A stretch of DNA of 64,000 nt, taken from NCBI GenBank assembly GCA_034359265.1, contig CP136893.1, forward strand, positions 44,465,501 to 44,529,500, read 5' to 3'. The position numbers and the translations under genes were made by a program. The notes under the pieces are model-generated. The model did not search any database. It had not been told where the DNA came from and saw nothing but the letters and a program-made list of their open reading frames with translations. This DNA comes from Canna indica. Its lineage: Eukaryota; Streptophyta; Magnoliopsida; Zingiberales; Cannaceae. This document shows positions 46,439-58,236 of this stretch, piece by piece (the first letter of the stretch is position 1; every line of letters begins with the position of its first letter).

Positions 46439-46738
46439 ATTTCGGACGCGCGCCGGAATCGTCCACTTCGGACGCGCGCCGGTTTGTCCACTTCGGACGC
46501 GCGCCGGAATCGTCCACTTCGGACGCACGCCGGAATCGTCCAATTCGGACTCGCGCCGGAATCGTCCACTTCGGACGTGCGCCGGAATCGTCCAATTCGG
46601 ACTCGTGCCGGAATCGTCCACTTCGGACGCGCGCCGGAATCATCCAATTCGGACTCGCGCCGGAATCGTCCAATTCGGACTCGCGCCGGAATCGTCCACT
46701 TCGGACGCGTGCCGAAATCGTCCAATATGGACTCGAAC
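46439..46738. repeat. 26-bp minisatellite, 11 units, CACTA B leader
   Basis: This is the inverse-strand counterpart of the array in A. Units carry CCGGAATCGTCCACTTCGGA with GCGCGC/TCGCGC variants. One unit is 3 bp short (ggtttgtcc). Repeat number differs from A (11 versus 12). Confidence 0.9.
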
Positions 46739-46932
46739 TGTCTCGAAACATTTAGAAAATAATCATCCATCCGACGAGTTGATATGTTTCACGTACGCAT
46801 CGACGAATCGGATATGATTTAGCAAAACCTTAGATCCGTTCGGGAATTGTATGTTCGTGTAAAAGAAGTAGATGATCTTTTATACGACGTACAATTCTTG
46901 AATTGTCTCTGATTGGAGAATTTGGGAATATA

Positions 46933-47122
46933 GTTATTTGTACTGCACTTACATTTTTATTTTAACTGTTAACTAATTATTCTAAAATTCGGCAACATCT
47001 CTCTTGTTCTCCGATACGCGCCCAGATGATATGCGTATTCGGAGAACTGTAGGGAGATGCTGTCGAAATTTAGAATAATTAGTTAACAGTTAAAATAAAA
47101 ACGTAAGTGCAGTACGAATAAC
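46933..47122. repeat. 190-bp hairpin upstream of the B transposase start
   Basis: Arms 46933-46991 and 47064-47122 pair over 59 positions with a few mismatches, and the 72-base centre is also largely self-complementary. It ends 74 bases before the ATG. It corresponds to 20156-20345 in A. Confidence 0.9.
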
Positions 47123-47196
47123 ATAAATCCCGAATGGAATAGGACAATCTCACCTAAAGACATTAACCAAAGAAATTGTCATTGATTGACAGAATC

Positions 47197-50100
47197 ATGT
47201 CGGCTGATCGAAGTTGGATGTACCGACGTCTTGCTCGTGGAGCTTTAACGAATGAGTTTCGATTAGGCGTAATGTACTTCCTAAATTTCGCCTATTCGAA
47301 TCGGAATTTCGTTAGCATGGGTGATCAAATCCGATGTCCGTGCCGCATTTGTTCAAATGGACGATATTTGGATCGGGAGACTGTCACTCTGCATCTATAT
47401 ACCAAAGGATTTGCACCAAGATATTTTCTATGGACTTGTCACGGGGAGTCACGCGAAGTCGGGACGTCGAGCAATCCTGTCGTTCAGACATATGGTGAAT
47501 CTTCCTCTGCTGGTGCTTCTTCATCCAGTCAATGTAATCCCTATAGAACTATGATACTTGATAGTCTTGGGGGTCAATTCCACCTGAATGATAATGTTGA
47601 TCGGCCAGATCTTCAGACATCAGTCCCACCAGATACTACAGCGGTTGATATCACAGAAGTACAAACTGCAGTAGAGATTGAATTACCGAATAAAGAAGCT
47701 GCAGAATTTTACGAGATGTTGAAAGCTGCCGATGAACCTTTGTATGAGAATTGTCCTAAATACACTAGGTTTTCAGCAATGACACAGCTCTTAAACATCA
47801 AGGCCGATTGTAATATCAGCGGAGTTGCGTATGATCGGATTGCTGGATTGATTAATGGAATGCTGCCTACTGATAACAAGTTTGAGCCTACTTTTTATAA
47901 GACTAAAAAGCTAATGAGAAAATTGGGGCTTGGGTACGAAAAAATGCACGTGTGCCAAAATAACTGCATTTTATATTATAAAGAAAATGTGCAGTTGGAT
48001 AAATGCCCTGTATGTCAACACCCTTGTTACAAGGAGAAGAAATCGGTCCGACAGAAAAATATCCCGTTTAAGGTGCTTCGGTATTTTCCACTAACACCGA
48101 GGCTTCAAAGATTATTCATGTCGGAAAAGACAGCCCCCTACATGAGTTGGCATGCAAGAAGTCGTGATGATACAGTAATGACTCATCCATCTGACAGTGA
48201 AGCATGGAAACATTTGGATACATGTTATCCTTCATTTGCTATGGATACTAGAAATATCAGATTGGGATTGTGCACAGATGGTTTTAATCCGTTTGGACAT
48301 TCTGCAACTCCTTATTCAGTTTGGCCAGTGCTGCTGATAGTTTATAATTTGCCACCGTCAATGTGCATGAAAGATGAATTTATTTATCTTTCGATGATTA
48401 TTCTGGGTCCTAAGGGTCCGCGAAAAGAAATTGACATATTTCTCAGACCCTTGATAGATGAATTGAAAACATTGTGGACTGAGGGAGCTGTCACTTATGA
48501 TTGTCATCGGAAGCAAAACTTCAATTTAAAGGACGCGGTCTTGTGGACAATCAATGATTTCCCCGCGTACGGCATGTTGTCGGGTTGGAGCACTCACGGC
48601 CGACTCTCTTGCCCGTATTGCATGGAACACTCTAAATCAATCAGTCTTCAGAACTGACAAAAAATCTCATTCTTTGATTGTCATCGTCGATTCCTACCGG
48701 TTAATCACCAGTATCGAAGGAATCGTAATAAATTTACTAAGGGCAGAGTCGAAAGAGATGGCCCACCACCGATGTTGTCTGGTGAACAAATGTTAGCACG
48801 TGTTTCAGCACTTTCAGATATAGTATTTGGTCGCAATGAAAGAGTGTCAGGTTTTGGCCAAACACACAACTGGGTGAAAAAAAGTATCTTTTGGGAATTG
48901 CCCTATTGGAGTTCATTATTGATTCGACATAATTTAGATGTCATGCACATTGAAAAAAATGTGTTTGATAATATTTTCAACACTGTGATGGATATTTCTG
49001 GAAAAACTAAAGATAATGTCAAAGCCCGACATGATCTGAAAATACTTTGTAAAAGACCAGAGTTGGAGTTACAAGAGGTCAACGGACGATATCTGAAACC
49101 GAAGGCCCTATATGTGTTAAATAAACAACAGATCAAAGATGTTTGTCAATGGGTAAAAGAACTCAGATTACCCGATGGATATGCTTCAAACTTATCTCGA
49201 TGTGTGAACGTCGATGATTGCAAAATATCAGGGATGAAGAGCCATGATTGTCATGTATTCATGCAGAGATTACTTCCGATCGCATTTCGAGATCTTCTAC
49301 CTGATAATATTTGGGGTCCGTTGACTGAATTAAGTATGTTTTTTAGAAGCATCTGTGCAAATGTCCTTCGAGTCGAAGATATGTCAACATTTGAAAATAA
49401 TATTGTTGAAATCATATGCAAGCTGGAGCAGTTTTTCCCTCCTGCATTTTTTGACTCGATGGAGCATCTACCAATACACTTGGCATACGAGGCACGAGTT
49501 GGTGGCCCCGTTCAATATCGTTGGATGTACTTATTTGAAAGATACATGAATCGTCTGAAGAAAAAAGTAAAGAACACCACAGCTGTTGAAGGATCAATAT
49601 CTGAATCGTATATCATCCAAGAAATTTCAACATTCTGCTCATTTTACTTTGAATCGACAGTACAGACAAGATTTGATCGTCTTCCACGTAACGATGACGG
49701 GGGTGTTCGACATTCAGATGGACGTTTAAATATATTTTGTCACTCTGGTCGTGCTTTTGGTTCTCGTCCATCTCGACACTTAAGCGATGAAGAGTATCAT
49801 TTGGCACACTTGTATGTATTACTCAATTGTTCAGAGATTGAACAATTCATTGAAATATTTGACATTGAGATGGTGCAAAAATACTCTATTCACAACGATC
49901 AAGAATTGGAGAGATTACGAAATCATGATTTCCCTACTTGGATTCAGACTTACAGCAAAGATCACAGAGCTGAAATAGATGAAAGAATATTTGAGTTTGT
50001 TAGTGGACCGTCGCGACTTGTGTCGTGCTATAGCGGATATTTTGTTAACGGGTATAAATTTCACACGGTTGAATATTCATTTGCAAAGAAGACGATGAAT

Positions 50101-50658
50101 GCTGGGGTCTGCGTGAAAGGGACAACCTATGTTGAATGTGATATGGATTTTTATGGACTGGTGGAAGAAGTGATAGAGTTGCACTACTTCGGCTTGAAAT
50201 CAGTGATCCTATTTAGATGTCATTGGTTCGATACAACAGAAAGGGGCATGAAAGTTCATCCAAAATACAAACTTGTTGAGGTTAATTACAAATCGAAATT
50301 GGCAGCAAATGAGCCTTTTATATTGGCATCACAAGCCGAACAAGTATATTACGCGAAGTATCCGACTCATAATAAAGATAGAGCAGATTGGCGTGTAGTC
50401 TGTAAGACAAAAGGTAGAGGAAAAATTGATCCGATAGTAGGAGAAAATGATCCTCCTGGTTTCTTTCAAGAAGATGATCTTCCTGCTGTGGATCGTATTA
50501 TTCCAATACTCGAGGATGCAGACACAACGTCAATTCAATTAGAAGTTGAATATGCTGATGATGACGATCATGAAATTGAGGAAGCTGGAGTTGAAGAAGA
50601 GGAAGAAGAGGAAGAAGAAGAAGAATTCGAAGACTATTATTCAGATGATGAAGAATAA
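47197..50658 (+). pseudogene. TNP2-type CACTA transposase of B, one nonsense codon
   Basis: The frame from the ATG at 47197 is open for 1154 codons except TGA at 48655-48657, where A has GGA. Otherwise it matches the A protein with about two dozen substitutions over the ~800-residue part I compared. Domains in order: transposase-associated Cys-cluster domain (CPCRICSNGR), CPVCQHP, Transposase_21 core with CTDGFNPFGHS, SCPYC just before the stop, DUF4218-like (EARVGGPVQYRWMY), DUF4216-like (YFGLKSVILFRCHWFD), and a Glu-rich tail. B has the CTDG form where A has YTDG. The expected role is nuclear excision and insertion of CACTA elements. The stop would give a truncated ~486-residue protein lacking the C-terminal half. 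Confidence 0.9.
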
Positions 50659-50733
50659 TTGTAAAGTATATATTTTATTAAATATATCTCTACTATTTAT
50701 ACAATAATCTGATTATATGTCTGTTCGACAGAT

Positions 50734-52275
50734 ATGTCTGGTCGTGGTTATCGACGCAGGAGAGTTTCGGAGTCTCCGATCGGTGAGACTCCAGCATTTA
50801 CTCATGCTGCTGATCCTCCTGTAGCTGATCCTCATGAGGATGATACTGCCGAGGCTAGTACATCCAGACGTAGGCGGCCACGCGGGCCGAACAGGTGGCA
50901 GCCTCCACCAGCTACAGAGTCACGTAGATTGATTAGCGTGATTGGGGAGCGGTAATATATAATGAATTATGAATCATTACAAATTCATTATATCATAATA
51001 TAATATTAAAATTTATTTTTGTTGTGCAGGTTCGAGCAAGAAGAAGTGCCGAGGAGCATTTCTTCTACTATTCGACGATACATGCACGGGGCATGGCCTA
51101 CGTGGTCTCACGTGCCTAGCGAGCACGTCGACATGTTATGGCGCGAGTTTGAGGCACGTATTATTATTATTTTTTACATGCATGATGATATATTAATATT
51201 GGTACTGATATTATTATTTTGCAGGCTCGCTATACATGGGCCGAGGACCAGAGGCCCTTCATTTACGCTGCCTGGGAGGCTATTTCCCGGGCAAGGTACA
51301 ACGGGTAGCTGGGGCAGGCTCGGTCCCAAGCGATGGCCCGAGCTGGGACCACTAACATCGCGGAGACTCGGGGATACGACCCCGGTTGGATTACTCCGGA
51401 TATATGGGACCAGCTCGTGGAGATATGGTCAACGGATCGATGGCAGGAGGTTTCTCGGAATGCGGCTAGAAATCGCATGTCGGGGGGAGCAGCGCGTCAC
51501 ACCGGCGGCTCTGTTGCATTTGCAGTGCACGCAAACCGTATGATAAGTATATCTTTTAATTATATATTTTATTTGTTACTATGTGTACTAATTAATGTAT
51601 TTGTTTTGTAAATGTAGACGACGGTGTCGGATGACGGGACTGTCCAGCGACCCTCCCCGATGGCGGTGTTTGAGCGGACTCACCGTCGAGCACATGGGAC
51701 GGGGGAGTACATCCACAACCGCGCTGCATACATTATGGTAATTATATATTTGTTTAAATTATTCATTATATATTTATAATTTAAGTTTTATGATAAATAT
51801 TAAACAAAAAATCAAACTCGAGTAGGAGACCTACATCCAGACGGTGGTGCAGCGCGGGGGTACCCCCGAGGACTTTGACGCACCATCGTGGGTCGAGGCC
51901 GCAGGTGGCTGGGACCATGGCCGCGTATATGGCTTCGCAGATAGTGGTCATGCGCGAGCCGTACTAGGGCCACTTGGGGCACCGACCCCTCCGGTCGCTG
52001 GTGAGCGGCCGTCCACCTCTAGATCCAGTTATGATCATAGTACCAGAATAAGGACTCTAGAGGACACGGTCGCGCGTCAGACTGAGATAATGGCGCGCCA
52101 GAGTCAGATGATGGCGGATATACAAGCTATGCTACGTAACATGTCAGGTCATCCCGAAGCAGGCATCTCTTCGGCATCATCTAATCCATCGTCTTCGAGT
52201 CAGTCCACGCCGGTGTACACTCAAGCACTCCAGACCCCGCCATATGATCCAGGCCATCCTCCATCGTCATCGTGA
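50734..52275 (+). pseudogene. Second CACTA gene of B (Ptta/En/Spm type), broken
   Basis: Exons about 50734-50951, 51030-51153, 51225-51542, 51618-51737 and 51826-52275 parallel those of A. Exon 1 is Arg/Ser-rich, exon 2 holds SSTIRRYMHGAWPTWSHVPS, and exon 5 carries a coiled coil (RTLEDTVARQTEIMARQ) and a Ser/Pro tail. Two lesions are specific to B. CAG is changed to TAG at 51306-51308 in exon 3. The donor after exon 3, ATG|GTAAGT in A, is ATG|ATAAGT here (51543). The second intron fits GC-AG, as in A. By family analogy the product would bind subterminal repeats, but in B it is unlikely to be made. Confidence 0.8.
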
Positions 52276-52559
52276 GATTTTTTTTATATTGACTTTGTTA
52301 CTGAGATATTGAACTTGTTTAACTTATTTTGTTTGGATATTGATACTTCAATTTTTCATTTGAATTGTTTTTATACTATCGTGGATAATTATCAATAGAA
52401 ATATAATTATTTTGATGTATATCTTGGTGTGTTTGTGATGTGTGAATGAATGTGTGTATGAGGATATGGGTGTGTGAGTTATGTATCAGATAATGTATCG
52501 ATGTATCAATGGAAATTGGGGAAATTGGAAATATAAAATTTTCCTGTTTCCCAGTTGGC

Positions 52560-52920
52560 ATCATCAGCAACGGCGTTCCCACGGCCGTCCATGGGAACGC
52601 CGTTGCTAAAAGTGTATCGAAAGTCGTTGCTGATGACCTACAGCAACGGCTTAGCGACGGGGTTTTACTAAAGGCGTTGCTACGGACTCATTGGCCGTTG
52701 CTATTAATGTTATCAGCAACGGCTCCGGGTCTGTGGCAAAATCGTTGCTGATAATAGTTTTAGCGACGGCCCGAGCGGCCGTTGCAGAACCGTTGCTAAG
52801 TTATCAGCAACGCGACTTTCTGTCACGGCGCTATTGCAACGGCGCAGCCGTTGCTGATGCGCTTCAGCAACGGCTCAGCAACGGCATCAGCCGTTGCTGA
52901 TGCCCATTTTTCTAGTAGTG
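52560..52920. repeat. 3' subterminal repeats, CACTA B
   Basis: A dense array of CAGCAACGGC-type words in both orientations, equivalent to 14372-14730 of A. Confidence 0.85.
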
Positions 52921-54386
52921 TTGGTGTGTGCGGTTGCTATAGCCGCACACACCCAAACTTAAAAAAAATAGAAGGGGGGAGAAAAGAAGGCAGCGACAGA
53001 GGGCGACAGAGGAGGCGTTGGAAGAAGGATTTGCCGCCGGTGGTGTTGCCGTCATCGGTGATCATCGACTCAAGAACTTTGGAGAGCGTCTTCCAAATAT
53101 ATGGGTGAACTTTAGTTTGGTTTAATACTTTGTTAATACTTTAATACTAGTAGTTAATACTTTGTGTTATCAAATATATGGGTGAACTTTATTTTGGTTT
53201 AAGGAGAAAGAAGTTTAGACGGCAACCTTAAAGTTAATTAAGATAGTTTCTTATTAGATGTAAACTTTATGGTGGTTTATGCAATTGTTTTCGGTCACTG
53301 TTATACATTTACATGTTGTGCTAGTATGAATTGAGGTGTTTGCAAATATGTTTAATTACAATGTTAGAATACTTCTGTAGCTATATTTTATTGTTAAACC
53401 TGTACTTGTTAACATTTGATTTAAATGAACTGGCTGTATTTAGTGTGTGTATACATTGTGAGTGTATCCATCATATGTAATGTACCTGTCTGTGTGGACG
53501 GAATGGGGGTTGGTTGGGCAAATTAGCGGAGGGGAGTGTGGACCGGGAAGCTCGTCAGCGAGCCACAATGACGACCGACCCGGAGTGGCACTAGTTGGAG
53601 GGTTTTCCCAACCATTTGGGGTCACTAAGGCTAGAGGGTCTGCCTAGCTCAGGAACCATGGGCGGGAAGCTCACTGGGCATGTCCTAGTGACCGACCCGT
53701 ATTGTTTTGATGTATACCTGCGTGTATATGTGGTTTCTTTTCTGTATGGGTTACATGTGGACTGCTTTGGTTTCACATAGATACAAGATTTAATTCTGGA
53801 TTTAAGCAAGTATTCATTATGTTGTGAAATTAACTAATGTCTGATTATTAGGCTTTTCATATAACTATTAGCCGTGGACTGTAGTAGGCTTAGGACCGAG
53901 CCGCTCAATAAGTCCTATATGGACTTACTCTCTTTTTGTTGTTGTTATTTTTTTTAGCACCAGGTCAGAACCAATAGTAGCACTGGAGTGTCTGAGTAGC
54001 GCAGCTGGGAGCGGCAGGTTCAACGCTGATCTTGTGACAAGTCGAAGTTAGAGTTAGGGTAGTGGTCAGGTTTAACGAGAGTCCTGTATCGAGACTTATT
54101 GCACTTTATTTCATTTATGGATTCTTTATTTCATTTATTGTTTCAAACATTGTTTAAAGTTTATTCCGGTTGAACATTCATGTTTCCGCGAATTCTTTAA
54201 GAAAGGAATGAATTTGTTTTGTTCTATAACCTTTTGTTAGTGGTTGGAGTTTGAAACATAAAGTTTGTTTTATCTATGTGGTCTGTGATTAGTTTGTTTT
54301 ATTTTTGTGGTTGTGATATGAGTTAGGCTTCGGAGTATGCTTGCGTACCCTGGCCGATCACACCATTGTTGAATTAGGGTGTGACA

Positions 54387-54530
54387 AATAATAATTAAAA
54401 TAAAATTCTAGATTTTTCCTAAATTAAAACTTACCAAATTCTGCCCTAAAAGTCCGCTAACTCGCTCAATTTAAGTCATCGCTTTCCTGCTATGCAACCG
54501 AATAAATTTAATCAAATTTTGGTTATCACA
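54387..54530 (-). repeat. LARD 5' LTR, distal piece beyond the nested insertion
   Basis: This segment, aataataattaaaataaaa to ggttatcaca, matches 39,676-39,818 of the other LARD LTR. It shows that everything between 45305 and 54386 was inserted into the LARD LTR, with loss of about 300 bp. Confidence 0.88.
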
Positions 54531-55723
54531 AAAGGTAGATATAATTTTTTTTAATAAAGATACAACAATAAATACACATTTATAATAAAATTAACATTAA
54601 ACATAAGCACTCAAAATAATGTATTCGATAAATTTAAAAGGAACATAATTTTAGTGAATTATAATTCTGATAAAGGTTTAAAAAATAAAAGTATAAGAAT
54701 AAGAGAGAGATACTTAAAAAAATGATTAAGATGTCTCACTTGTCACGTATCACTTGATTATATTAATAATCTCACTACACTATCTAAAATGAAAGTAAAA
54801 GGTAAAAAACTCAAACTAAACAATTTAATAAAAATAAAAAAAATCAAATTTAATGAACAAATAATATTTTCTTCACTTAAAAAATAGAGAAATAACAAAA
54901 ATATAAATTCTTAAAAGTAATAATATAGAAAATATAAAATACTTAAGAAAAATAAAATAAAGATTTAAAATATATAATTATACTTAATTTGTTTTAGAAT
55001 TTTGAAATAATTTTGGAAAATACAAATCATCAAACTAAATAATAAATTCTACTGAAAATCTTTAAAATTTGAACGAAATTAACTAATTAAGGATAATGAG
55101 ACTAAATGCCTACGTATTTTTAAATAGTAAAATAAAAATAGATTATATAAGTAATAATCAGTATAATATCAATCAAAATTTTGATCACATTTACTACAAA
55201 AATATCCTTACTTGTCATATACCACTTTTCATATACTACTTGATTAGCATATCATTTATTCTTCTACAACATCCATTAGTTATATATATTAGATATTTAT
55301 AGTTTTTTGCTTCAAATTTTTAAGCTCCCTCAGAAATTTGAAACCTTAAACTAATTTAAAAATCAGTAAAAGAACATGACAATGAAATCAAGTTAATGGT
55401 AAATAATATTTTCTTAGTAAATAATATATAATAAAATAAAATATAAAATAATGATAGTAATAATAAATAATATAAAATATACAGTTTATAAGAAGAAAAA
55501 TAAAAGAAGAATTTTAAAAATATATAAGTATGTATAATTAGCCTATTTTAAAGTTTGAATTTTAGAAAAAAAGTGATACACCAATCCAAATTAAAAAAAA
55601 AATACTCAAAAATTATAAAATTTGAATTAAATTAAGTTAAAATAAAAGTAAAAGATTAGATCTTTAATAAACTATAACAAACAATAAGAATAACAAAAAT
55701 AATTAATATAATAAATAAATATT
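54531..55723. other. AT-rich non-coding spacer
   Basis: The spacer is strongly A/T-rich. The frame at 55096-55302 is Ile/Tyr/Asn-rich, as expected from base composition alone. I see no feature beyond degenerate duplicated words (aaataacaaaaatataaa). Confidence 0.6.
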
Positions 55724-55728
55724 GTATA

Positions 55729-58231
55729 TGTCACACCCCAAAACTCAGGCATGACCGGCCAGAGTACTATATGTACTTTGAAGCCTAACTCAATCATAAA
55801 GAAAACCAATTTTCATAAAGAATCAATAATTACGAATCCTTGCACAATTCATAAACAAAACCAATTTTCATTCAATAAACATAATGGATCAAGATTCCAA
55901 AACCAATCAATAAATTATTCGAAGATTTCAAATGTGTATGATTCATATAGAATAAATCTAGTGATCATAGACGAAGTTTTGACTTTCAAAACGCGGAAAC
56001 AAAGTTTAGACACCCATATATCCAAGAAGAAATATAAGTGACCCTACGGACTCAACATATCCCCCGACCACAACGTGTCATGAGACGTGCTGCTCCAGCC
56101 GCCACCAGCTGCGCTATGGCAATCTAGTACCTCTCTGATCTCGCTCAGGGGCTGAAAACAATAACAATATAAACCGTAAGTCCGCTAGGACTTAGTGAGC
56201 AATTATCCCTCAATCCACCATGTACATTAACAACAAGCAACAATGCATGATTATTTAGAATATAATTTAACGAATGCATCTATTATTCCTCATGCGAATT
56301 AAATTCAACAGTATACATATAGCCCTACATCCAAGCATACAATGTGTATAATGTACATCAGTATTAACCATAATAAGAATTAAACATCTATAGCACCATC
56401 AAATAATCAAACAAGGCACCCGGGTCGGTCGTTAGTGTGGCGGTGCTGACGAGCTTCCCGGTCCAAGGACCCATTGGTCCGATATCATGGGACTCGTTGG
56501 TCCTACAAGTCGGGTGCTGATCAGCTTTGTCTCAGCATTCTTCCCGCTTTTTGCCACCCGAGTCGGTCGTCAATGGCAGTCGACGAGCTTCCCGGTCCAC
56601 AAGCACAGACACAATCAATCAACCATAATGTCAGCAGTAAGTATCTCAACAACGAACCTAATATCTCAAAAGGCGAGTGTATATGTCCTAGGATCCAGGG
56701 TCCACACAATACTCATATATTATTCCCAAAGCCGTACATTGGCCCGTACCACAATACATGATATCACAATTCACACAATTATAAAATAATTATGATATAT
56801 AGCATGTAGCAATAAAATGAGCAACAGTAAAATACTAAAATAAATACCAAGACACTTTATGAATCACCTGCTCGTCACCCCTAATGGGACAGCTAGTTTA
56901 TCCCTAAAATAAGATAGTTCAAATAGGGTAACATGTATAAGGCTTAATAGAAGGTATTTTCCATATGTACAGTATAATTATGTGCCTAATGTATCACCTA
57001 CACCATGTGGACAGTGTGTTAAATCCATTATGCCGCCTCACCTTCCTAAGAAATGAGTGAAATTCCTAAGGTTTCATATCCCTAGTTGTGTAGGTAATTA
57101 TCAATACCCCTTCCCTCTTCTTATTCCCATCATACCCGATTCATGCAGGAAATAAAATTACTACCTAGAATCAAAGAATGAAGGGCGACAGCAGCCCCTT
57201 CCCAAGTCGCACAAGAAGTGAGTCTAATTAAGAGGGAAACATGTTTGCATAATAATCTAGGCCAAATTGTTGTAGGTTTAAACGACTATGAAGAAATTCC
57301 ATGCAGGAAACAAGATTTCCACCTGGAAATTAGAGGATAAAGGGCGGCAGCAGCCCCTCCTCACAATCACACAAGCAGAGAATCAATTTAAGAAGGGAAA
57401 CATGCTTGCAATAGGAACCTAAATCAAATTGATGCAGAATTAATCTACAGTGAAGAAATTCTATTAACTCTTGATGAATAGAAACTCAAGGAGAGGTGGT
57501 GCATGCCCAAGAACTCGGCTGGGATTACAACCGCACCTCCTAATTCCATGAGAGCGCACAGAAAACAACACTGCCTGTAGGAGCCATAAATCGATCCTAA
57601 TCTATTCGATCCACAAGGAAGATGACAAGGAAATCCTCAAGAACAGGATGCGGCGGAAATCCTTAAGAAAAAGATGCGGCTGCTTGAGGTTAAGGAACAA
57701 GGGAAAAAAAGGGGTTGATTACTCACTTTTTGCAGGGAAGGGAAAGGAAAATATGCCACTAGAGTCTCCCAACGCTCGCCTCCAACGAACTCGGCTACAT
57801 GGGTCGCCGGCCGTTCTCTTCCCCTCACGGCCTCACGTGCCGCCGCTACCTCTCGTCAAGATCGGGAGCCATGCGGCTTCTTCCAGCCGCATAGCCCTTT
57901 TAAATAGATTGGGGTTTATTTTAAACCCCAATGTACTTTTTTTTTTACCCCTCATTTACCATCCGGCTAGCTAGACCCGCTAAGGATAAATTTTAAGCCC
58001 AATTCAGATTCCGATCGAACCGTTGAGTTCGTCTCGAAACCTACTCTCATGATGACATGATAAATTACAGAAATAATAATTATAGAATTTTATCTAATTT
58101 TTTTCCTAAGTTAAAGCTTACCAAATTTTGGCCCTGAAATTGCGCTAACTCGCTTAATTTAAATCCTCATTTTCCTACTGCGAAACTAATTAAATATAAT
58201 CATTTGTTTTTAAATTTTTTTGGTTATAACA
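55729..58231 (-). mobile_element. Solo LTR, Del/LARD-like family, TSD GTATA
   Basis: It is 2503 bp, TGTCACACCCC.. to ..GGTTATAACA on the plus strand, flanked by GTATA at 55724-55728 and 58232-58236. No PBS or polypurine tract adjoins it, so the internal region was removed by LTR-LTR recombination. It is related to the LARD LTR (shared blocks gtcggtcgt..gacgagcttcccggtccac and the attggggtttattttaaacccc segment). A donor-like GTGAGTAA (minus) lies at about 57719-57726. Confidence 0.92.
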
Positions 58232-58236
58232 GTATA

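Larger units (their letters stand above)
45711..52920 (+). mobile_element. CACTA (En/Spm) transposon B, 7210 bp
   Basis: It starts CACTACTAGAAATTAGG and ends TTTTTCTAGTAGTG, with TTG on both sides (45708-45710, 52921-52923). It is colinear with CACTA A in opposite orientation, including both genes, the hairpin and the minisatellite. It lies in the LTR of the Del-like remnant. The related LTR at 103-2602 shows the unoccupied site. Its transposase has one premature stop and its second gene has a stop and a lost splice donor. Confidence 0.96.
45305..54386 (+). mobile_element. Del/Tekay-like element remnant (pol end + 3' LTR), nested in the LARD and hit by CACTA B
   Basis: The first 97 bp encode MRETYPYSFD, which resembles the extreme C terminus of Del/Tekay pol (.E..MR..YP.LF). 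Then come TTTGAGGACGAATTTTC and the polypurine tract AAGGGAGGAGGAT. The LTR starts TGTTATATCCG at 45402, is interrupted by CACTA B at 45710/52921, and ends GTGTGACA at 54386. LTR length without the CACTA is about 1.77 kb. It is related along its length to the minus-strand LTR at 103-2602. The 5' part of the element and about 300 bp of the host LARD LTR are missing at the left junction. Confidence 0.8.
37271..54530 (-). mobile_element. LARD: large non-coding LTR retrotransposon, nested insertions in its 5' LTR
   Basis: The left (3') LTR 37271-39818 and the right (5') LTR, now split as 43307-45304 and 54387-54530, share sequence at high similarity. PBS GCTCTGATACCA (inverse) adjoins the right LTR at 43292-43303. 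A polypurine tract (minus: TTTAAAGGGGGAAGAT) adjoins the left LTR at 39818. The interior (39819-43306, 3.5 kb) has no gag, protease, RT or integrase coding. A non-coding interior between long LTRs is the definition of a LARD, mobilised in trans by a coding relative. The left ~240 bp of the 3' LTR is missing, so the target duplication cannot be checked. Confidence 0.8.

Noticed and set aside
47176..47196. Transposase start at 47176
   Set aside because: It is TTG. The first ATG is 47197, and the same holds for A at 20081.
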